A stretch of 64,000 bases of DNA from Streptomyces caniscabiei (GCF_014930365.1 NZ_JABXWI010000005.1:310001-374000); one strand, 5' to 3'. Counted from the stretch's first letter, positions 17,891 through 26,809 are shown. The notes: a model not told the origin generated them from the sequence alone. Numbers and translations: made by a program.

Positions 17891-18802
17891 ATGACCACCG
17901 ACACCACCACCAAGGACGCCGTACCCGGCGCCAACGCCCCCGGCGAGACCGTCCTCGACGCACGCGGCGTGACCATGCGCTTCGGCGGCCTCACCGCCGT
18001 ACGCAACGTCAACCTCACCGTCAACAGCGGTGAGATCGTCGGACTCATCGGCCCCAACGGCGCCGGCAAGACGACCTTCTTCAACTGCCTCACCGGCCTC
18101 TACATCCCCACCGAGGGAGAGGTCCGCTACAAGGGCCAGGTCCTGCCGCCCAAGTCCTTCAAGGTCACCGCCGCCGGCATCGCCCGCACCTTCCAGAACA
18201 TCCGTCTCTTCGCCAACATGACGGTCCTGGAGAACGTCCTCGTCGGACGCCACACCCGCACCAAGGAAGGCCTCTGGTCCGCCCTCCTGCGCGGCCCCGG
18301 CTTCCACAAGGCGGAGAAGGCCTCCCGCGAACGCGCCATGGAACTCCTCGCGTTCGTCGGCCTCGACGCCAAGGCCGAACACCTCGCCCGCAACCTCCCC
18401 TACGGCGAACAGCGCAAGCTGGAGATCGCCCGCGCACTCGCGAGCGAACCCGGCCTGCTCCTCCTCGACGAGCCCACCGCCGGCATGAACCCCCAGGAGA
18501 CGCGAACGACCGAAGAACTGGTCTTCGCCATCCGCGACCAGGGCATCGCCGTCCTCGTCATCGAGCACGACATGCGGTTCATCTTCAACCTCTGCGACCG
18601 CGTCGCCGTCCTCGTCCAGGGCGAAAAACTCGTCGAAGGCGACAGCGCCACCGTGCAGGGCGACGAACGCGTCGTCGCCGCCTACCTCGGCGAACCCTTC
18701 GAGGACGCACCCGGCAAGGAAGAGGTCGCCGAGGTCGAAGCCGCCGAAGCACACGCCGAGGCCACGACCGACGCCGCGCCCGGCAAGGAGAACGACCGAT
18801 GA
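17891..18802 (+). CDS. livG: Branched-chain amino acid ABC transporter ATP-binding protein LivG
   Basis: A 303-residue ABC ATPase starting 3 bases after livM. It has Walker A GLIGPNGAGKTTFFN, a Q-loop region (ARTFQNIRLF), signature LPYGEQRKLEIARAL (LivG form of LSGGQ) and Walker B LLLLDEPTAGMNP, with the switch His in IEHDMRF. LivG usually has about 255 residues; here a variable acidic Ala/Glu tail (about 265-303) is added. With LivF it hydrolyses ATP to drive uptake. Its end overlaps the livF start (ATGA). Confidence 0.95.
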   Translation: MTTDTTTKDAVPGANAPGETVLDARGVTMRFGGLTAVRNVNLTVNSGEIVGLIGPNGAGKTTFFNCLTGLYIPTEGEVRYKGQVLPPKSFKVTAAGIARTFQNIRLFANMTVLENVLVGRHTRTKEGLWSALLRGPGFHKAEKASRERAMELLAFVGLDAKAEHLARNLPYGEQRKLEIARALASEPGLLLLDEPTAGMNPQETRTTEELVFAIRDQGIAVLVIEHDMRFIFNLCDRVAVLVQGEKLVEGDSATVQGDERVVAAYLGEPFEDAPGKEEVAEVEAAEAHAEATTDAAPGKENDR

Positions 18803-19515
18803 CCGCACTGCTCGAAGTAGAGGACCTCCGGGTCGCCTACGGCAAGATCGAAGCCGTCAAGGGCATCTCCTTCAAGGTCGACGCCGGCGAGGTCGTCACC
18901 CTCATCGGCACCAACGGCGCCGGCAAGACCACCACCCTGCGCACCCTCTCGGGCCTCCTCAAGCCCGTCGGCGGCCAGGTCAAGTTCAACGGCAAGTCGC
19001 TGAAGAAGGTCCCCGCGCACGACATCGTCGCGCTCGGACTCGCCCACTCCCCCGAGGGGCGGCACATCTTCCCGCGCATGACCATCGAGGACAACCTGCG
19101 CCTCGGTGCCTTCCTGCGCAACGACAAGGCCGGCATCGAGAAGGACATCCAGCGCGCCTACGACCTCTTCCCCATCCTGGGCGAACGCCGCAAGCAAGCC
19201 GCGGGAACCCTCTCGGGCGGTGAGCAGCAGATGCTGGCGATGGGCCGCGCGCTCATGTCCCAGCCGAAGCTGCTGATGCTGGACGAGCCCTCCATGGGTC
19301 TGTCCCCGATCATGATGCAGAAGATCATGGCCACGATCGCCGAACTGAAGTCCCAGGGCACCACCATCCTGCTCGTCGAACAGAACGCCCAGGCGGCGCT
19401 CTCCCTCGCCGACCAGGGTCACGTCATGGAGATCGGCAAGATCGTCCTCTCGGGCACGGGCGGCGACCTGCTGCACGACGAGTCGGTCCGCAAGGCCTAC
19501 CTCGGCGAGGACTAG
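18799..19515 (+). CDS. livF: Branched-chain amino acid ABC transporter ATP-binding protein LivF
   Basis: 238 residues, standard for LivF. It has Walker A TLIGTNGAGKTTTLR, signature LSGGEQQMLAMGRALM, Walker B LLMLDEPSMGLSPIM and switch His-loop region VEQNAQAALS. It pairs with LivG in the importer. It is the last gene of the operon, overlaps livG by 4 bases, and is followed by a strong bidirectional terminator. Confidence 0.95.
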   Translation: MTALLEVEDLRVAYGKIEAVKGISFKVDAGEVVTLIGTNGAGKTTTLRTLSGLLKPVGGQVKFNGKSLKKVPAHDIVALGLAHSPEGRHIFPRMTIEDNLRLGAFLRNDKAGIEKDIQRAYDLFPILGERRKQAAGTLSGGEQQMLAMGRALMSQPKLLMLDEPSMGLSPIMMQKIMATIAELKSQGTTILLVEQNAQAALSLADQGHVMEIGKIVLSGTGGDLLHDESVRKAYLGED

Positions 19516-19529
19516 CCTCCGGCCCACCT

Positions 19530-19578
19530 ACGACGAGGCCCGCACCCCCTTTCAGGTAGGGGGTGCGGGCCTCGTCGT
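19530..19578. terminator. Bidirectional terminator between livF and the ANTAR regulator
   Basis: Bases 19530-19550 pair perfectly with 19558-19578 (21 bp) around a 7-base loop, with TTTTC just downstream on the plus strand (19581). It sits between the convergent livF and response-regulator genes and can serve both. Confidence 0.92.
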
Positions 19579-19601
19579 CGTTTTCGTGAGGGCGGGCGCG
19601 G

Positions 19602-20258
19602 TCAGCCCTTGGCCGCCTTCTTCTCGTCCGCGTCCTGGATGACCGCCTCCGCCACCTGCTGCATCGACATCCGACGGTCCATCGACGTCTTCTGGATCCA
19701 CCGGAACGCGGCCGGCTCCGACAGCCCGTACTCCGTCTGCAGGATCGACTTCGCCCGGTCCACCAGCTTCCGCGTCTCCAGCCGCAGCGTGAGGTCGGCG
19801 ACCTCCTTCTCCAGCTCCTTCAGCTCCGTGAACCGCGAGACAGCCATCTCGATCGCCGGCACGACATCACTCTTGCTGAACGGCTTCACCAGGTACGCCA
19901 TCGCACCGGCGTCCCGGGCACGCTCCACGAGGTCGCGCTGCGAGAACGCGGTCAGCATCAGCACCGGCGCGATGCGCTCCTCGGCGATCTTCTCCGCCGC
20001 CGAGATCCCGTCCATCTTCGGCATCTTCACATCCAGGATCACCAGATCCGGCTGGTGCTCCCGGGCCAGCTCGACGGCCTGCTCCCCGTCACCGGCCTCG
20101 CCCACGACGGAGTAGCCCTCCTCCTCGAGCATCTCCTTGAGGTCGAGACGGATCAACGCCTCGTCCTCGGCGATGACGACACGGGTCGTCAGCGGAGGCA
20201 CGTGCGACTTGTCGTCGTCGGGCGCGTCGAGGGGCTGGGGCGACTCGGGGGCGGTCAC
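19602..20258 (-). CDS. ANTAR-domain response regulator (PdtaR-like)
   Basis: 218 residues. The receiver domain (about 25-140) has the acidic pair Glu31/Asp32, phosphoacceptor Asp76 (DLVILDVKMP), a Ser/Thr switch near TAFS and Lys125 (LVKPF). The C-terminal ANTAR domain (about 150-210; RLETRKLVDRAKSILQ, EPAAFRWIQKTSM, QQVAEAVI) binds paired RNA hexaloops to cause antitermination. No cognate kinase is adjacent; such regulators often answer an unlinked PdtaS-type histidine kinase. It is convergent with livF and upstream of the tRNA-Leu promoter region on the other strand. Confidence 0.93.
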   Translation of the reverse strand: MTAPESPQPLDAPDDDKSHVPPLTTRVVIAEDEALIRLDLKEMLEEEGYSVVGEAGDGEQAVELAREHQPDLVILDVKMPKMDGISAAEKIAEERIAPVLMLTAFSQRDLVERARDAGAMAYLVKPFSKSDVVPAIEMAVSRFTELKELEKEVADLTLRLETRKLVDRAKSILQTEYGLSEPAAFRWIQKTSMDRRMSMQQVAEAVIQDADEKKAAKG

Positions 20259-20349
20259 GTGGGCTCCTTGTTCGGGGCAGGGGTACTGCTGACATGAGGG
20301 TACCTAGCTGCGACGCAGCTCGGAGAACCGGTACACTTCCGGAGCACTG

Positions 20350-20432
20350 GCCGGGTTGGTGGAACGGCATACACGGAGGTCTCAAACACCTCTGCCCGTG
20401 AGGGCTTGCGGGTTCGAATCCCGCACCCGGCA
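20350..20432 (+). tRNA. tRNA-Leu (anticodon CAA)
   Basis: The acceptor stem GCCGGGT/ACCCGGC (20350-20356 with 20425-20431) is followed by discriminator A20432. The anticodon arm is GAGGT-CTCAAAC-ACCTC with anticodon CAA (reads UUG). A long class II variable arm (GCCCGTGAGGGC region) and the T arm GCGGGTTCGAATCCCGC complete the cloverleaf. The 3' CCA is not encoded. A strong terminator follows at 20442. Confidence 0.96.
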
Positions 20433-20441
20433 CTGCCACCG

Positions 20442-20479
20442 AAAGCGGATGTCCACGTTCTCGTGAACATCCGCTTTTT
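20442..20479 (+). terminator. tRNA-Leu terminator
   Basis: Bases 20442-20457 pair with 20462-20477 (one C/A mismatch) around a TTCT loop, and the stem runs into TTTTT (20475-20479). It starts 10 bases after the tRNA end. Confidence 0.92.
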
Positions 20480-20517
20480 GCTGCACTCAGTCGCGATCAG
20501 TGACACAGAGTGGCCGC

Positions 20518-21303
20518 ATGAACTTCCATGGCACTGAAGTGCGACAGAAGGCCCTCACGCTGCTGCGCGGCGGCGCGAGGAACGCGGATGTCGCCCGGAG
20601 CCTCAATGTCCCGCTCGGCACGGTCAGTTACTGGAAGCACATGGACCGTGCGAAACGCGGCGAGTGCCCCGGACGCACCCAACCACCGTGCCCCCGATGC
20701 GACGGAGACCTGGACCCATCGGCTTACGCCTACCTCCTCGGCCTGTACCTCGGCGACGGTCACATCATTCAGAACCGCGCGATGCGAGTGCCCAGCTTGT
20801 CCATCGCCTGCGCCGAGGCGCACCCCGGGCTCATGGACGAATGCGAGAAGGCCATGCGAGCGGTGTTCCCTGGAAACTCGGTCTGCAGAGTCCGCCGAAA
20901 GGGATACCGAGAGGTCAAGCTGTACTCCAAGCACATCTGGTGCCTCTTCCCCCAGCACGGCCCCGGTATGAAGCACGAGCGCACCATCGCCCTCGCCCCC
21001 TGGCAACAGGCCATCGTCGACGCCCACCCCTGGGAGTTCGTCCGAGGCCTGATCCACTCCGACGGTTGTCGCCTGACCAACTGGACGACCCGCCTCGTCG
21101 GCGGCGAGCGCAAGCGCTATGAGTACCCGCGCTACTTCTTCACCAACAAGTCCGACGACATCCGGCAGCTCTACACCGACACCCTCGACACGCTGGGCGT
21201 CGAGTGGACGCACTGCACCCGCGACGGCAACCCGTACAACATCTCCGTCGCCAAGAAGGCCTCCGTCGCCCTCATGGACACCCACGTCGGCCCCAAGTAC
21301 TGA
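20518..21303 (+). CDS. Free-standing HTH-LAGLIDADG endonuclease-like protein
   Basis: ATG 20518, 261 residues; GTG 20500 is an alternative. Residues 8-42 form an HTH (KALTLLRGGARNADVARSLN, then VPLGTVSYWK). A CxxC pair (Cys58, Cys61, perhaps with Cys50) suggests a zinc knuckle. Two LAGLIDADG motifs follow, YLLGLYLGDG (72-81) and FVRGLIHSDG (174-183), both ending in the metal-binding Asp. This is the core of a monomeric homing endonuclease, but there is no intron or intein around it, so the HTH-fused protein may be a domesticated nuclease or a DNA-binding regulator. It lies between the tRNA-Leu terminator and pyk, ending 4 bases from the convergent pyk stop codon. Confidence 0.82.
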   Translation: MNFHGTEVRQKALTLLRGGARNADVARSLNVPLGTVSYWKHMDRAKRGECPGRTQPPCPRCDGDLDPSAYAYLLGLYLGDGHIIQNRAMRVPSLSIACAEAHPGLMDECEKAMRAVFPGNSVCRVRRKGYREVKLYSKHIWCLFPQHGPGMKHERTIALAPWQQAIVDAHPWEFVRGLIHSDGCRLTNWTTRLVGGERKRYEYPRYFFTNKSDDIRQLYTDTLDTLGVEWTHCTRDGNPYNISVAKKASVALMDTHVGPKY

Positions 21304-21307
21304 CCGC

Positions 21308-22744
21308 CTACTTCGGGCCCTCGGCCTCGCCGATGTGGTGGACGCGGACCATGTTCGTCGTGCCCGCGACGCCCGGTGGGGAGCCCGCCGTGATCACCAC
21401 CACGTCGCCCTTCTCGCAGCGGCCGTGCCGCAGCAGCAGTTCGTCCACCTGGTCGACCATCGCGTCCGTGCTGTCCGCGTGCGGGCCGAGGAACGTCTCC
21501 ACGCCCCACGTCAGGCTCAGCTGCGAGCGCGTCGCCGGGTCCGGGGTGAAGGCCAGCAGGGGGATCGGGGAGCGGTAGCGGGAGAGGCGGCGGGCCGTGT
21601 CGCCGGACTGGCTGAACGCGACCAGGAACTTCGCGTCGAGGAAGTCGCCGATCTCGGCGGCGGCGCGAGCCACCGCGCCGCCCTGGGTGCGGGGCTTGTT
21701 GTGCTCGGTGAGGGGCGGGAGGCCCCGGGAGAGCATCTCCTCCTCCGCCGCCGCCACGATGCGGCTCATCGTGCGGACCGTCTCCACCGCGTACTTGCCG
21801 ACGCTCGTCTCGCCGGACAGCATCACCGCGTCCGCGCCGTCGAGCACCGCGTTGGCGACGTCGCTGACCTCGGCGCGGGTGGGCCGGGAGTGGTGGATCA
21901 TCGAGTCGAGCATCTGGGTGGCGACGATGACCGGTTTGGCGTTGCGCTTGGCGAGTGTGACCGTGCGTTTCTGGACCAGCGGGACCTGCTCCAGGGGCAT
22001 TTCCACGCCCAGGTCGCCCCGCGCGACCATGACCCCGTCGAAGGCCGCGACGATCTCGTCGATGTTGTCGACCGCCTGTGGTTTCTCGATCTTGGCGATG
22101 ACGGGGAGTCGGCGGCCTTCCTCGTCCATGATCTGGTGGACGCGTTCGATGTCCCGGGCCGAGCGGACGAAGGACAGGGCGATGACGTCGAAGCCCGTGC
22201 GCAGGGCCCAGCGGAGGTCTTCCTCGTCCTTCGGGGAGAGGGCGGGGACCGAGACGGCGACGCCGGGCAGGTTGAGGCCCTTGTGGTCGGAGACCATGCC
22301 GCCTTCGACGACCCTGGTGTGGACGCGGGGGCCGTCGACCGCCGTGACCTCCAGGGTGACCTTGCCGTCGTCGACGAGGATCTGTTCGCCGGGGGTGACG
22401 TCGGCGGCGAGGCCGGCGTAGGTCGTGCCGCAGCCCTCGCTGTCGCCCGCCGCGCCCTCCTCGACAGTGAGAGTGAAGGTGTCGTCGCGTTCGAGGAGTA
22501 CGGGGCCTTCGGTGAAGCGGCCGAGGCGGATCTTCGGGCCTTGAAGGTCGGCGAGGGTGCCGACGCTGCGGCCGGTCTCGTCGGCGGCCTTGCGGACGTG
22601 CCGGTACCTCTCGTCGTGTTCGGCGTGGTCGCCGTGGCTGAGGTTGAAGCGGGCGATGTCCATGCCGGCCTGGACCAGTGCGTTGATCTGGTCGTACGAG
22701 TCGGTGGCGGGCCCGAGGGTGCAGACGATCTTTGCTCGGCGCAT
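21308..22744 (-). CDS. pyk: Pyruvate kinase
   Basis: 478 residues, the normal bacterial length. The N-terminus RRAKIVCTLGPATD and NLSHGDHAEH, the catalytic signature VIAKIEKPQAVDNIDEI with the metal-binding VARGDLGVEMP, and MLSGETSVGKYAVETV are all present. The C-terminal allosteric domain is intact. It converts phosphoenolpyruvate and ADP to pyruvate and ATP at the end of glycolysis. It is monocistronic, with a 110-bp upstream spacer shared with the end of the SIMPL gene. Confidence 0.97.
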   Translation of the reverse strand: MRRAKIVCTLGPATDSYDQINALVQAGMDIARFNLSHGDHAEHDERYRHVRKAADETGRSVGTLADLQGPKIRLGRFTEGPVLLERDDTFTLTVEEGAAGDSEGCGTTYAGLAADVTPGEQILVDDGKVTLEVTAVDGPRVHTRVVEGGMVSDHKGLNLPGVAVSVPALSPKDEEDLRWALRTGFDVIALSFVRSARDIERVHQIMDEEGRRLPVIAKIEKPQAVDNIDEIVAAFDGVMVARGDLGVEMPLEQVPLVQKRTVTLAKRNAKPVIVATQMLDSMIHHSRPTRAEVSDVANAVLDGADAVMLSGETSVGKYAVETVRTMSRIVAAAEEEMLSRGLPPLTEHNKPRTQGGAVARAAAEIGDFLDAKFLVAFSQSGDTARRLSRYRSPIPLLAFTPDPATRSQLSLTWGVETFLGPHADSTDAMVDQVDELLLRHGRCEKGDVVVITAGSPPGVAGTTNMVRVHHIGEAEGPK

Positions 22745-22854
22745 GGTGCGAGCCTATGGCTTACCCGCCGGTAGCGACTTGGCGGAGCGTGACTACTCAA
22801 CGGCCTTCGGGTGAAGGGTAATTGACAAGTAGTCACCAGGAGTTGGAGGGCTCG

Positions 22855-23574
22855 TCACAGGCGTGGCGGGTGCATCGTGAAGCGGGCGTTGACCTGTGCG
22901 TGGACGCGTTGGCGTTGGGGTTCGAGGTCGAGGGGTGCGGCGTCGGTGTCGTCGGCGCCCTTGGCTCTGGCGGAGCGCATGAGGCCACCGGGGGCGTTGG
23001 GGCGGAGGGGTTGGGGGGCTTCGGCGCCGATGTCGGCGAGTTCGACGAGGGCGGCGAGAGTGGTGCCGAGGGCTTCGGCGTATTCGCGGGCGCGTTGGAC
23101 GGCTTCGGTGACGGCTTTCTGCCTGGCTTTCCGGTGGGCGGGTGAGTCGGGGCGGAGGGACCACCAGGGGCCGTCGACGCGGGTGAGGTCGAGGTCGGCG
23201 AGGCGGGTGGTGAGTTCGCCGAGTGCGGTGAAGTCGGTGAGTTCGGCGGTGATGTGGACGCGGCCGTGGTAGGCCTGGATGCGTTCTCCTCGGCCCTTCT
23301 CCTTGAGTTCGGGGGTGAGGGAGAAGGCGCCGGTCTCCAGTCGTTCGACGGCTTCGCCGTAGGTTTTGACCAGGTCGAGGACGGTGGTGTTGCGGCGGGT
23401 GAGGTCGTCGAGGGCGGCGCGCCGGTCCTTGCCGCGGGCGAGGACGGTGACTGAGATGCGGGCTATCTCGGGGTCGACGTCGAGGCGTGCTTCGCCGCGT
23501 ACGGCGATGCGGGGCGCGTCGGGGGTGCCGTAGGGGACGGCGGTGGGCTGGGCTTCCTCGCTGCTGGTGGTCAT
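22855..23574 (-). CDS. SIMPL domain (DUF541) protein
   Basis: ATG 23574 gives 239 residues; GTG 23583 would add three. The SIMPL/DUF541 pattern is visible: IAVRGEARLDVDPEIARISVTV, VERLETGAFSLTPEL, YHGRVHITAELTDF and RKARQKAVTEAVQRAREYAEALG. SIMPL proteins form ring-like oligomers (for example the BP26 group) and most are periplasmic, yet this one lacks a signal peptide and is probably cytoplasmic. Function unknown. It lies in the same direction as pyk, 110 bases upstream of it. Confidence 0.85.
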   Translation of the reverse strand: MTTSSEEAQPTAVPYGTPDAPRIAVRGEARLDVDPEIARISVTVLARGKDRRAALDDLTRRNTTVLDLVKTYGEAVERLETGAFSLTPELKEKGRGERIQAYHGRVHITAELTDFTALGELTTRLADLDLTRVDGPWWSLRPDSPAHRKARQKAVTEAVQRAREYAEALGTTLAALVELADIGAEAPQPLRPNAPGGLMRSARAKGADDTDAAPLDLEPQRQRVHAQVNARFTMHPPRL

Positions 23575-23753
23575 ACGCCCCACTCTGTCACTGGTGGGCT
23601 GGTGGCGGGGGCGGGGCGGTCACCAGATCGAAACCTGTGGGGTCTGTTGCGGTGGGGGCGGGTCGGGTCAGAATCTACGCGCGTTGTGGCGTCGGCTGTC
23701 GACTCTGTCTACGCGCGTTGAGATCGTCCGAATTTTCCGAGGAGTGCCCCGAG

Positions 23754-25562
23754 ATGCCCTTGAACCGCCGGAAGTTCCTGAAGAAGTCGGCCGTGACCGG
23801 TGCGGGCGTGGCCGTCGCCGGTACGGCTCTCGCTCCGAACGCGCAGGCGGCCGAGGTGACGGCCGGTGGGAAGAAGGCGCCGAAGCGGTACAGCTTCACC
23901 GTGATGGGGACGACCGACCTGCACGGGAACGTCTTCAACTGGGACTACTTCACGGACAAGGAGTTCGACGACAAGGCGCACAACGACGTCGGTCTGGCGA
24001 AGATCTCCACGCTGGTGAACCGGATCCGCAAGGAGAAGGGGCGCCGGAACACGCTGCTCATCGACGCCGGTGACACCATCCAGGGCACGCAGCTGTCGTA
24101 CTACTACGCGAAGGTGGACCCGATCACCGCCAAGGGTGGTCCGGTGCATCCGATGGCGCAGGCGATGAACGCGATGGACTACGACGCGGCGGCGCTGGGC
24201 AATCACGAGTTCAACTACGGCATTCCGGTGCTGCGGAAGTTCCAGGAGCAGTGTCGTTTCCCGTTGCTCGGGGCGAACGCGCTGGACGCGAAGACGCTGC
24301 GTCCGGCCTTCCCGCCGTACAGCATGCACCGGCTGTGCACGCCGCACGGGCGTGATGTGAAGGTGGCGGTCCTGGGGCTGACCAACCCGGGGATCGCGAT
24401 CTGGGACAAGGCGAACGTGCAGGGGAAGATGACGTTCCCGGGGCTGGAGGAGCAGGCGGCGAAGTGGGTGCCGAAGCTGCGGTCGATGGGGGCGGACGTC
24501 GTCATCGTGTCGGCGCACAGTGGGTCGTCGGGTACGTCGTCGTACGGTGACCAGCTGCCGTACATCGAGAACGCCGCCGGGCTGGTCGCCGAGCAGGTGC
24601 CGGGGATCGACGCGATCCTGGTCGGGCACGCGCACACGGAGATCCCGGAGTACTTCGTCACCAACAAGGAGACGGGCAAGCAGGTCGTGCTGTCGGAGCC
24701 GCTGAAGTGGGGGCAGCGGCTGACGCTGTTCGACTTCGAGCTGGTGTGGGGCAAGGGCTGCTGGAAGGTCGAGAAGGTCGCGGCGCAGGTGCTCAACTCC
24801 AACACGGTGGAGGAGGACCCGGTGATCGTGAAGATGCTGGGTGACGAGCACGAGAAGGTCGTGGCGTACGTCAATCAGATCATCGGTACGAATGCCGCCG
24901 AGATGACGTCGGTGGAGGCGCCGTACAAGGACGTGGCGATCATCGATCTGATCAACCACATCCAGGCCGACACGGTGAAGCAGGCGCTCTCCGCGACCGA
25001 GTACGGGTCTCTGCCGGTGCTGTCGCAGGCGGCGGCGTTCTCGCGGAGCGCGGTGATTCCGGCGGGGAACGTCACCATCCGGGACGTCGCCGGTTTGTAT
25101 GTCTTCGAGAACACGCTGGAGGCGCGTCTGATGACGGGTGCGCAGATGAAGGCGTATCTGGAGTTCTCGGCGAACTATTTCGTGCAGACGGCGGCGGACG
25201 CGGTGGTCGATCCGGCGAAGCTGACGAACGCGAACGGGACGCCGGACTACAACTACGACGCGGTGAGCGGGCTGTCGTACGAGATCGACATCGCGAAGCC
25301 GGCGGGGTCGCGGATCGCGAATGTGCGGTTCGAGGGTGCTCCGCTCGCGGATGATCAGAAGTTCGTGTTCGCGGTGAACAACTACCGGGCGAACGGCGGT
25401 GGCAACTTCCCGCATGTCGCGGCGTCCCCGTTGCTGTGGTCGAACTCGGACGAGATCCGTAACACGATGATCGCGTGGGTGAAGGCGAAGGGGTCGATCG
25501 ATCCGGCGCAGTTCGCTTCGGTGGAGTGGAAGCTGACGCGGAACGGTACGCCGGTCTTCTAG
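23754..25562 (+). CDS. Tat-exported bifunctional metallophosphatase/5'-nucleotidase
   Basis: ATG 23754 with GAGGAG nine bases upstream gives 602 residues; the longer frame is unsupported. A twin-arginine signal (NRRKFLKKS, hydrophobic core, cleavage about residue 32) sends it outside. The metallophosphatase domain has TTDLHGNVFNW, DAGDTIQGT, LGNHEFNYG, VSAHSGSSG and VGHAHTEIPEY, the two-metal site ligands. The C-terminal substrate domain shows AAAFSRSAVIPAGNVT and YVFENTLEARLMTG. It should hydrolyse extracellular nucleotides or cyclic 2',3'-phosphates for phosphate and nucleoside salvage. Its last 16 bases are duplicated just downstream. Confidence 0.93.
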   Translation: MPLNRRKFLKKSAVTGAGVAVAGTALAPNAQAAEVTAGGKKAPKRYSFTVMGTTDLHGNVFNWDYFTDKEFDDKAHNDVGLAKISTLVNRIRKEKGRRNTLLIDAGDTIQGTQLSYYYAKVDPITAKGGPVHPMAQAMNAMDYDAAALGNHEFNYGIPVLRKFQEQCRFPLLGANALDAKTLRPAFPPYSMHRLCTPHGRDVKVAVLGLTNPGIAIWDKANVQGKMTFPGLEEQAAKWVPKLRSMGADVVIVSAHSGSSGTSSYGDQLPYIENAAGLVAEQVPGIDAILVGHAHTEIPEYFVTNKETGKQVVLSEPLKWGQRLTLFDFELVWGKGCWKVEKVAAQVLNSNTVEEDPVIVKMLGDEHEKVVAYVNQIIGTNAAEMTSVEAPYKDVAIIDLINHIQADTVKQALSATEYGSLPVLSQAAAFSRSAVIPAGNVTIRDVAGLYVFENTLEARLMTGAQMKAYLEFSANYFVQTAADAVVDPAKLTNANGTPDYNYDAVSGLSYEIDIAKPAGSRIANVRFEGAPLADDQKFVFAVNNYRANGGGNFPHVAASPLLWSNSDEIRNTMIAWVKAKGSIDPAQFASVEWKLTRNGTPVF

Positions 25563-25585
25563 GGGGCGTTACGCCGGTCTTCTAG
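25547..25585. repeat. 16-base direct duplication spanning two convergent stop codons
   Basis: TACGCCGGTCTTCTAG occurs at 25547-25562 and again at 25570-25585. The CTAG of the first copy ends the 5'-nucleotidase gene on the plus strand; the CTAG of the second ends the SGNH hydrolase gene on the minus strand. This is a local duplication in which one palindromic tetranucleotide supplies stops in both directions. Confidence 0.85.
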
Positions 25586-26745
25586 AGGTCCAGGAGGGAC
25601 AGGTCGACGGCGTCGGCGATGGCTTTCGCGCCGGCGTCGTTGACGTGGAGGCCGTCGCCGCTGTTGTAGGTGTCGCGGATGCGGGTGGGGTGGTCCGGGT
25701 CCGCGACGGCGGCGGCGATGTCGACGACGGCGTCGAAGGGGTGGCTGTCGCCGAGGAGCCAGGTGTTGACGTCGGCGCGTACGGTCTGGCCCTCCTCGGT
25801 GTCGTAGCCGGGGTAGACGGTGCCGGCGTAGGGGCCGAGGGTGGTGCCGATGACGGTGAGTCCCGCGGTGTGCAGGTGGTCGGCGAGGCTGGTGAGCCCG
25901 GTGATCAGGTCGGCCGCGGTGGGGATCTTGGCGGGTTCGGGGAAGGCGATGGCGCCGGGCAGGCCCAGGTCGTTGAGGCCGGTGTGGACGATGACGTGGC
26001 TGACGCCGGGTACGTCGAGGACGTCGTGTTCGATCCGGGCGAGCAGGTGGGCGCCGATCTCGTCGGTGAGGAGGCGGTTGCCGGAGATGCCGGTGGTGAC
26101 GATCCAGCCGTGGGTGAGGCGGCGGTCGAGCTGGGCGGGGAAGCTGTGGCCGGTGCCGGGGGTGGTGGCCATGCCCTCGATCCAGGAGTCGCCGAAGGCG
26201 ACGGCGATACGGGTGGTGTCGGGGGCGAGGACGTCGAGGCCGGTGACGAAGTGTCCGGTGATGAGTTCGTCGGACTCGTCGAGGGATTCGGCGGTGAGCT
26301 GGTCGCCGGGGACGACGTGGCCGATGTCGTGGGGGATGGCGCTGTGGGTGGTGAGGCCGGTGTCGCCGGGGAGGTAGAGGCTGAGGGCGAGTTCGCGGCC
26401 TGCGGTGACGGGGGTGTGGAGGGGGTCGCTGACGATCTCCTCGCCGGGCGGGACGGTGACGGTCTCGGCGCCGGCGAAGAGCAGGGTGAGGTCGGTGGTG
26501 GGGTCGATGGCGCTGCCTTCGACGCGGTGGGCGAGGTGGGCGCCGCCGATCTCCAGGGGGGTGCGGCCGTAGCGGTTGCTGAGGCGGACGCGCAGGGCCT
26601 CGCCGGCGCCGGTGGGGCGCAGGGTCTGGCGTACCGTCTGGTCGGTGAAGCCCCGCACTTCGAAGAGTTTGAAGGCTTCGTGGGGGTCGATGACGGCGGA
26701 GCGGTGGGCGGCGATCCAGGTCGTGCCTGCGCGGGTGCTGGCCAT
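25582..26745 (-). CDS. SGNH/GDSL-type esterase/lipase
   Basis: 387 residues without a signal peptide. The first 170 residues form a beta-sandwich-like domain (TLRPTGAGEALRVRLSN, GRELALSLYLPG). The SGNH domain then starts with block I FGDSWIEG (nucleophile Ser187), block III GLND, and block V DGLHVND (Asp364, His367). It belongs to the GDSL hydrolases that deacylate carbohydrate or lipid esters; the N-terminal domain resembles that of secreted Streptomyces GDSL proteins, but export is not evident here. Its stop codon lies in the duplicated 16-mer shared with the 5'-nucleotidase gene. Confidence 0.88.
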   Translation of the reverse strand: MASTRAGTTWIAAHRSAVIDPHEAFKLFEVRGFTDQTVRQTLRPTGAGEALRVRLSNRYGRTPLEIGGAHLAHRVEGSAIDPTTDLTLLFAGAETVTVPPGEEIVSDPLHTPVTAGRELALSLYLPGDTGLTTHSAIPHDIGHVVPGDQLTAESLDESDELITGHFVTGLDVLAPDTTRIAVAFGDSWIEGMATTPGTGHSFPAQLDRRLTHGWIVTTGISGNRLLTDEIGAHLLARIEHDVLDVPGVSHVIVHTGLNDLGLPGAIAFPEPAKIPTAADLITGLTSLADHLHTAGLTVIGTTLGPYAGTVYPGYDTEEGQTVRADVNTWLLGDSHPFDAVVDIAAAVADPDHPTRIRDTYNSGDGLHVNDAGAKAIADAVDLSLLDL

Positions 26746-26809
26746 GACCGAAAGGTAGGCAGTTTCTCTGCGGCCGTCACCACTCCTGCCCTACTTCTTT
26801 GCCTTTCGA

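Noticed and set aside
15920..18808. A 962-codon minus-strand frame opposite livM and livG
   Set aside because: It is antisense to strong ABC transporter genes and composed mostly of Gly, Asp, Glu, Ala and Val.
20350..21303. An integrated element at tRNA-Leu
   Set aside because: No integrase, excisionase or duplicated tRNA 3' end was seen within the neighbouring sequence.
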